A DNA stretch of 64,000 nt from Isoetes taiwanensis (Eukaryota > Streptophyta > Lycopodiopsida > Isoetales > Isoetaceae), in NCBI GenBank assembly GCA_021234155.1, contig JAJEKV010000061.1, forward strand, positions 6,676,436 through 6,740,435, given 5' to 3'. Position numbers and translations under genes: made by a program. Numbering within the stretch: the stretch's first letter is position 1; each line of letters starts with the position of its first letter. The notes under the pieces are model-generated. The model was not told the origin of the DNA. It searched no databases and saw nothing but the letters and a program-made list of their open reading frames with translations. Below, in pieces: positions 58,276-64,000 of this stretch.

Positions 58276-59602
58276 TTATAAGGGTAGACCCTACTTTTTT
58301 TTCTAAGGGCATATTTTGAGTTGCCCTTTTTTGGGAAGGTTAAACTTTTATCAGCCCTTTTTATTCCATGGCACAATGTTATCAAAGCACAATTTATAGA
58401 AAACAAAGCTTATATGCATGAGTTCAAGAAAAGATTAGAGTACTAAACAAGACAAGGTGAAGTTAACTGTAAGATCAAATACCAAACAACTTTCTACAAT
58501 TCCCCAATACGCCTCTCCTTTGCATTCATCCATTCCTTGTAAATGGATGACCAATCAACTTCTTCCATGTTCTTCTGTTCTTCAACTTCTTCCATGTGCA
58601 TTGCGCGCTAGCTCCTCTAGTATTCCGAGAGAACATCATATTGATTGTGGCCTGCATTTTGTCATTCTTTGGCCGTCCTAGACGAGGTGCCATCTAAATG
58701 ATAAATAGAGTATCAACAAAGAGTGCATAGCAGGAAAAAATTGAGTTAAAAAAAAAAGGAAATGTTTGTATAATATAATAATCATTATAATACAGTTTTT
58801 TTCATAGCAAAGAGAAAGAAAGATTTTATAAAACAGGAGCTTACCTTTGCCTCTGAATATCAAGACAATTGACGCCAGAATGTAAATAGAATGTAAATCA
58901 TGTTTGTGAATTCAAGCTGTAAAATTTATTGACCATGTATCAGACAATAAGAATGCAAGAAAGAAAGAATGCAAGCAAAAAAATTGGAAGCAAGCACTAA
59001 CTTTTTTTTGAATCGAATGCCATGCACCAATTTCTTAAACTTTTGTCCCCGTCGAATTCAGCTTCCTTCCCTCCTCAAGGTGCATGCCGCTTTTACCCAT
59101 CTTCGTAAATTGCTTCAACACAAAACTCTTTAGATCTTCGAGAGATAGGCTCTGGAATTGGGAAAAAAATGCGGGGAAAGAGAATGGAAGGAGCTAGGAG
59201 CGATCGGAAGGGCGGATTGATCGACATTATACCGAAGGTTGGGTTTTGTTGCACCGATCCAAACCCGGGGGAACTTTTTCTGAGCCCCCGAATTCGCATT
59301 TTCAGAGAGGAAGCGAGGGCCGCTTACATTCCTTCCCCTCTTGATCTTCCCCGCCCGTTTCCCGCAGCCATTCACTCACGCACTATTCATTCCAATTTTT
59401 TCTCCCCTTTTTTTTTCTCTCTCTCTCTCTTTCCTTTTGCTTTTCGAAATTGGATAATATATTTAAATACTATATTTAATATTGACATTAAATAGAATTT
59501 TAAGGGTTTTCCAAATCTTTGCCCTTATGTTAAAGGTTCCATAATTTTTTGCCCTTATTGGGGGAAGGGCATTTTTTTATCTCACCCTTATTTATAATGC
59601 CT
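58276..59602. mobile_element. Possible small non-autonomous DNA element
   Basis: The left ATAAGGGTAGACC (about 58278) and right TCTCACCCTTAT (about 59580-59591) form short inverted ends. Both inner sides carry AAGGGCAT / GCCCTTATT motifs. The interior has no clear gene. Two minus-strand phrases (MEEVDWSSIYKEWMNAKER near 58570 and KSGMHLEEGRKLNS near 59085) might be exon remains. Target duplication is unclear. Confidence 0.3.
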
Positions 59603-59731
59603 ATAATTTTTTTTCCCTTCTGCCTATAATTTTTTTTCCCTTCTTTTGCAGAGGAGGAGACCAGTTTAAGGGCGGGCAGGCAGACAGACAAGTGTATTCT
59701 CAAATTAAACACCCAATGATGAACACACACT

Positions 59732-59837
59732 CTGTTTCATGAGAATCGCTCAATCCATCAAAACTCTGAACTCCTGCCATGATGCTGTTTCATGAGAATC
59801 GCTCAATCCATCAAAACTCTGAACTCTTGCCCTGATG
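59732..59837. repeat. 53-bp direct tandem duplication
   Basis: CTGTTTCATGAGAATCGCTC...CTGCCATGATG occurs at 59732-59784 and again at 59785-59837 with two mismatches. Confidence 0.9.
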
Positions 59838-62010
59838 GGTCTCTTAAAAGACGTTGTTGCAAGAGAAAAATTGTTATATTTTGAGGATACAGAGTTTGGG
59901 ATTTGAACTCAAATTAACCAGTTCTCAGCCTCCTTCTATTGTTTCTTTTTGGACAAGCTAAAAGCCTCTAGCTTCAACCTACATCCACCTTTTCTACCTG
60001 CTGGATTGTTCATAGCAGCCACAGCAGCCGGATCTTCCCATCAAGGCTCACTACCAAATGGATTTCTTAAGCTTGAGTGGATTCCGCACTCTTAAGGATC
60101 TATAAATCTGTCTTTTGGCCTTACAGGCCACAAAGTTCTAATCCAGGCTAACTAGATACTACACCTGATTGACAAACGAAGAAGCTCCTGAGGGCCTGAT
60201 TCTGTTCTTGGGTCTGTAACTGCTTGAGCGGATCTTGACGAGGAGGCAGACTTGCTTGAAAAACTGTAAATTGCAGAACAATGGGTCCTTTGTTTCATCA
60301 TCCATGGCCTGAATCGCCACTTTGATACTCTAGTTCGAATCTAGAAGAATGCTTATGAGAGTCTGACTGCCCTTGGGAAGGTGCTATGGGCCTGTCGGAT
60401 TGGCAGATCCGTGGACTGAGCATTCTATCTAAAAATTCTTTTGCAAGCTAATGGCAATTGCTTGAATGATCTGTGCTATGAGCCGCTTGCTATGGACTCT
60501 GTAGATCTTGCTCAGAATATCAGTAACGCCTTCAGATAATGCTTCACCAGGTTTGAACATAGGCGCAGTAGATTGTTTGGCAGAGAGATCTTGATGGCCT
60601 AGGGTTTGATCATGAATGCTCTTCTATTTGAATCGAATCGAATCGATCTCTGCTATAATCGAATCTGCTCTTCTACTCTTCTACTGCCCAGATGCTCTAA
60701 TCTGAATTCCCTGCTCTGCTCTAGATGATGGTCAGCCGCTCATGAATCTTCCTTTAAATCTGGTCGGCCTCTTCCCTAAATGCTCCCTGAATCCGCTTTG
60801 ATCCGGAATGCCCTTCTGATCCGCTTCCGTGCTCTGATATGTCCCCTCCTCCAACTGTGGCCGCCCTAATCCGTGTCCTCTAATACATATCTTTGTGCCC
60901 TTTCCATTCAAAAGAGGCTTTTGCTCCTAGCCCTTAGATCAAACTTTTTTCCAATCTCAACCCTTAAATTAAATAACCATACTTTCCCTAAACTTGCATT
61001 AATATTGTGCATATGTCTCACAATATATCCTACCATTGTTTGCATTGTCTTTGCCCCTCGCTCTTTATTGTTAATTTTCGTTAGTGGGAATCTCGTGGTC
61101 ATCTATCATAGCAGCCATCTATCATATGGGCACAAAAACACACGGTAATAATACGCGTTCTACTCCTGAATGTTCTTAAATTGATACATACAACTCTAGC
61201 AGTTCTAGCATGCCTGGAACTCACACCAAGTGAGTAAAGAGAAATGTTCGCGGCGGCCTTGGCCGCCGCAATAAATTTCTTGTAATATTTAGGTATATCT
61301 CCCCAAGATCTACTTAAGTGGTCCCCATGGCCCCACAACCATATCACTAGCTCATTCCGCCTCGGCATAATGTTTGGCGCCAAAAAAAACACTTTCCCCC
61401 TTATTCTGCTAAACATGGTAGAGCAGATGATATGATCTCACCTAAATGCCTGAAACAAACATACGAACTTTTACACCAATGACTAGCCAAAGCCCTATTT
61501 TAAGGAGCTCTCTAGCCATCAGCATCCATATACCAGCTTGTAGTTCCTCTTCTTGAGCTAGCAATCCACAATGTAAAGCTCCAAGTAGGCATAAGGATAG
61601 CAATAGATTATTGAACAAGATCACTAGAAGCTCTAGAAGAAGTAGTGGCTTTCTTTAGAATCAGATTTAATAGTGAAGAAGCAAAGTAGTCCATGGACGC
61701 TAAAAAACCTATCTATATGTCTATCTATCCTTCACTGCTTGTGACGTTTCGTCCGTATCTGACTCATATGGATGAAACAAAGAAAGTGCCAATTCGGAAA
61801 CTAGACTTCGAGCTGGTTCCAGAAAAGTAAAATTCGCTAAAATCGGATCTCTGGTTGCGGAGATGTATCCAATTGAAGTTTAGCTTCTATTTATAGATAT
61901 TTCCACGACCTTAGCCCTTTTTTCAAACCTTTGCTCCCAACCATAATATGCTAGCTCTACTTGATTTCGCCTAATGTATAATCATATTGGCCACTCCCCC
62001 GAGCTCATTT
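59838..62010. other. Repeat-rich intergenic DNA, no gene
   Basis: Contains GATCCG/CTCTGATCC-rich low-complexity sequence (60.6-60.9 kb), a copy of the AAAAGAGGCTTTTGCTCC phrase seen near 46.95 kb, and a GCGGCGGCCTTGGCCGCCGC palindrome at 61251-61270. No supported coding sequence. Confidence 0.5.
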
Positions 62011-62019
62011 GTTAAATGT

Positions 62020-62155
62020 TAACCTTGAATATGTAGCATAATAACAGGGGGTTACTTTTGTATTTTTGTACGCTTTTCACTAAGGTTTTGCTATGATTTT
62101 GTGGTGTATTTCAATTGATGTACTAATGCGTACATCTAGAGTGCGCATACGCTTT
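62020..62155 (+). repeat. Dispersed repeat, second copy
   Basis: GAATATGTAGCATAATAACA-GGGGGTTA ... TACGCTTTTC ... ACATCTAGAGTGC is in inverse orientation to the 47-kb copy. Confidence 0.6.
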
Positions 62156-62159
62156 CATT

Positions 62160-63120
62160 GTTTTTTATGGCACTTAGACAATGGTTTAAGTCCTTGAAAA
62201 AAAAAATTTGTAATATAGCATGCAAGGCTCGAGTCGCCACTTTAGGGTTCTCTAGAATTAGGGTGCTTCCGATTCCGTCCTTTGGGTAGATCAAGCCGGG
62301 TTTTGATTAGGGCGGTATTAAGCGGCACTCCTTTGGGAGTTCACGGAATATTTTTTGGCTTCGGAGTTTCGCTATGGCGGCGTAAACAATGGAGGGATTA
62401 GACGGGGTTGGAGGGATTAGACAGGTTGGAGGGATTCGTTTACAATTTTTGGGGGCAAAAGGAAAAAGCGCAGAGTCCCATTTGTTCCTGTGAACTTGTT
62501 AGCATATTTCCCAGAAATTTCGTATGTACTAGAGCGTGCCCCTGCGAAACCCCCAGTGAAGATGCATGTTTTGGTATCAAATGGGTAAGGATTAGAGAAC
62601 CGCCTGTGGGCGGAAAAGAAGGCTGAACCTAAAGTTTTCTGTACTGCATATTTGGATGCAGATTGGTCAGCCCGAGAGTGAATTTGAGATCGCTGTTTGA
62701 TTGAACAGAGAACAGAGATGGGTCGAAACTGTGGGCTGTGAACCTTGGCGAAGCCGAGACCCCTGTTTGAGCAGAGAATGATTCGAAAGTGCCTTGGGCT
62801 GGATTCTTTGGTGAAGCCGAGACTGGAAGTATGTTTTTGGAAATGCTCATTTCTCCTGTAAATAAGGGTCGATTGTACTAAGCATCCTGAGCAAGGTCGT
62901 TCACACTGGAAAGGTTTCTGTCGACGACCATGAAGATATTTGCATTATTTCTCTTTGAATTGCTGGCAATAGTTTTCTATCTGCAAAAAAGTTCTGTCTG
63001 ATGCAACAAGTCATGCTCCTTCTTTCTAGGTATTTTCTTGCATGCACGCTTCTTCCTCTCTAATATATTTTATGTTGTAATGCAAATTGGATTGATTTGA
63101 GAAACTCAATGCTTCTACAG
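62160..63120 (+). other. Possible 5' region of a downstream transcript
   Basis: Moderately GC-rich at 62.25-62.80 kb with GGAGGGATTAGAC repeated three times (62.39-62.43 kb). It ends in a pyrimidine-poor CTTCTACAG acceptor-like site at 63120. No frame is convincing. Confidence 0.3.
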
Positions 63121-63124
63121 GGAT

Positions 63125-63406
63125 ATGGCAGCATCTAGAAAAGACAAAAAAGGATTATGCAGAGTTATATTTTTTAACCGCTTTATGATGTCTTCTATGC
63201 TTCGAGGTCCAACCTGGGATGCGGACTGGACCATTCCGAAGTTGAAGGCCCCTGATTTTTCTGTTTGCCTTTGCAACGTGGTCGCTACACATGTCTCTAT
63301 CAGAAAACTTCAACTTCGCAAATTCAGATATGTATCCACCTTGAGCCTTGGGATGTCAGTAGACAGATTGAGCAGCATTTTCTTCCACGTCGGAGTCTCC
63401 TTATAG
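63125..63406 (+). other. Open frame after an acceptor-like site, unknown
   Basis: A 93-codon frame (MAASRKDKKGLCRVIFFNRF...) begins just after CTTCTACAG and ends at TAG 63406, next to GTAATG. An overlapping frame is also open for part of the length. No domain is recognised. It may be an exon of a gene extending beyond the window or chance. Confidence 0.25.
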
Positions 63407-63489
63407 GTAATGGCAATGGCATGGTGCCACAAAGATTGAAAACAAGTATCTCGCCACTCCGATATTCAAGAAGCTTTATATCGATCTAG

Positions 63490-64000
63490 GATCTCTTTGT
63501 AGAAAGATGCAAGTAAAACAGATGATTCGAGCGGCGATTATTTGATGCTCAAAAAAAAGCCATGAATGATTCTCGATGTTAATACTGACCATATATTGGT
63601 TTGCCGGGATGCTTGGAGATGGTATGAGTCCTATATACTTGACTGCCATGCAACTATTTACTGCCTAAGACAATGCTAGCCTCAACCGTGGAGCCTGATT
63701 GTAAATGTAATGCTATCTCAAATCTTTTTCTGTATAGCACTTTTTCTACTATTCATGATCAAAGTTTGCATCAATGATTAGGGTTTGAGATAGGTTTTAG
63801 AAAACTAGCTTGCTTTCAGATTTATGGTAAACTGAGCTCTGCAGATGCCCGTGCAATGTTTGATAACATATACATGAAGAATATATTATGGATTGTAATG
63901 CTTTCCATGATAACATGCATGCATACTTTTGTTGGATGAAGCTATAAGTGCCCTTGATTATCAACGATATAGTGGATTTTTTACCTTGGGTGTGGCATTG
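63490..64000. other. AT-rich window end
   Basis: No supported gene. Confidence 0.5.

Noticed and set aside
59890-59925. GGGATTTGAACTCAA, another box-B-like word
   Set aside because: Only 10 of 11 consensus positions match and there is no cloverleaf around it.

Overview
The window is nuclear DNA of a land plant, most likely a fern or another seed-free vascular plant. The evidence is three plant loci: a TOO MANY MOUTHS-type leucine-rich-repeat protein (36.5-37.9 kb), an intronless PLS-class pentatricopeptide-repeat protein with an E+ tail (39.3-41.8 kb), and part of a 3-ketoacyl-CoA synthase (47.8-48.9 kb). Everything else is sparse, AT-rich, and dominated by decayed mobile elements. The fern placement is inference from PPR style, gene sparsity and element types; no species can be proven from the sequence alone.

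Layout. 1-3.8 kb: intergenic DNA with one hairpin-bearing tandem array (2.0-2.4 kb). 3.8-5.1 kb: Ty1/copia gag and protease relic, plus strand. 5.8-8.6 kb and 9.2-13.2 kb: two decayed plus-strand genes of transposase-like families without a common name (here A and B). 14.3-17.2 kb: a third such relic on the minus strand (C). 17.4-26.3 kb: a block marked by promoter-like duplicates and many short GCGTG-type inverted repeats, holding gene D, whose last exon resembles an FCP1/NIF-type HAD phosphatase. 26.5-34.1 kb: minus-strand exon fragments of unknown genes (E, F, G). A recurring palindrome, GCACCGTGGCCACGGTGC, punctuates several of these relics.

36.5-42.1 kb is the host-gene island: the TMM-type gene (plus), the last three exons of an unidentified host gene (minus, with a 14-nt micro-exon), and the PPR gene (minus). 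TMM and PPR are each broken only by small indels in or beside homopolymers, so assembly error is a serious alternative to pseudogenisation.

42.245-57.679 kb is the main discovery: a 15.4-kb PIF/Harbinger-type transposon with 15-bp terminal inverted repeats (14/15 identical), a TAA target-site duplication on each side, and an empty-site copy about 300 bp downstream. It carries the usual Myb/SANT ORF and a DDE transposase. Inside it lie a PPR fragment, a truncated KCS gene, a 134-bp-arm inverted repeat, and a 5-kb LINE inserted on the opposite strand between the second Asp and the Glu of the transposase. The two host-gene pieces suggest a Pack-type gene-capturing Harbinger. 57.7-64 kb: a flanking tandem duplication, other repeats, and no gene I can name.
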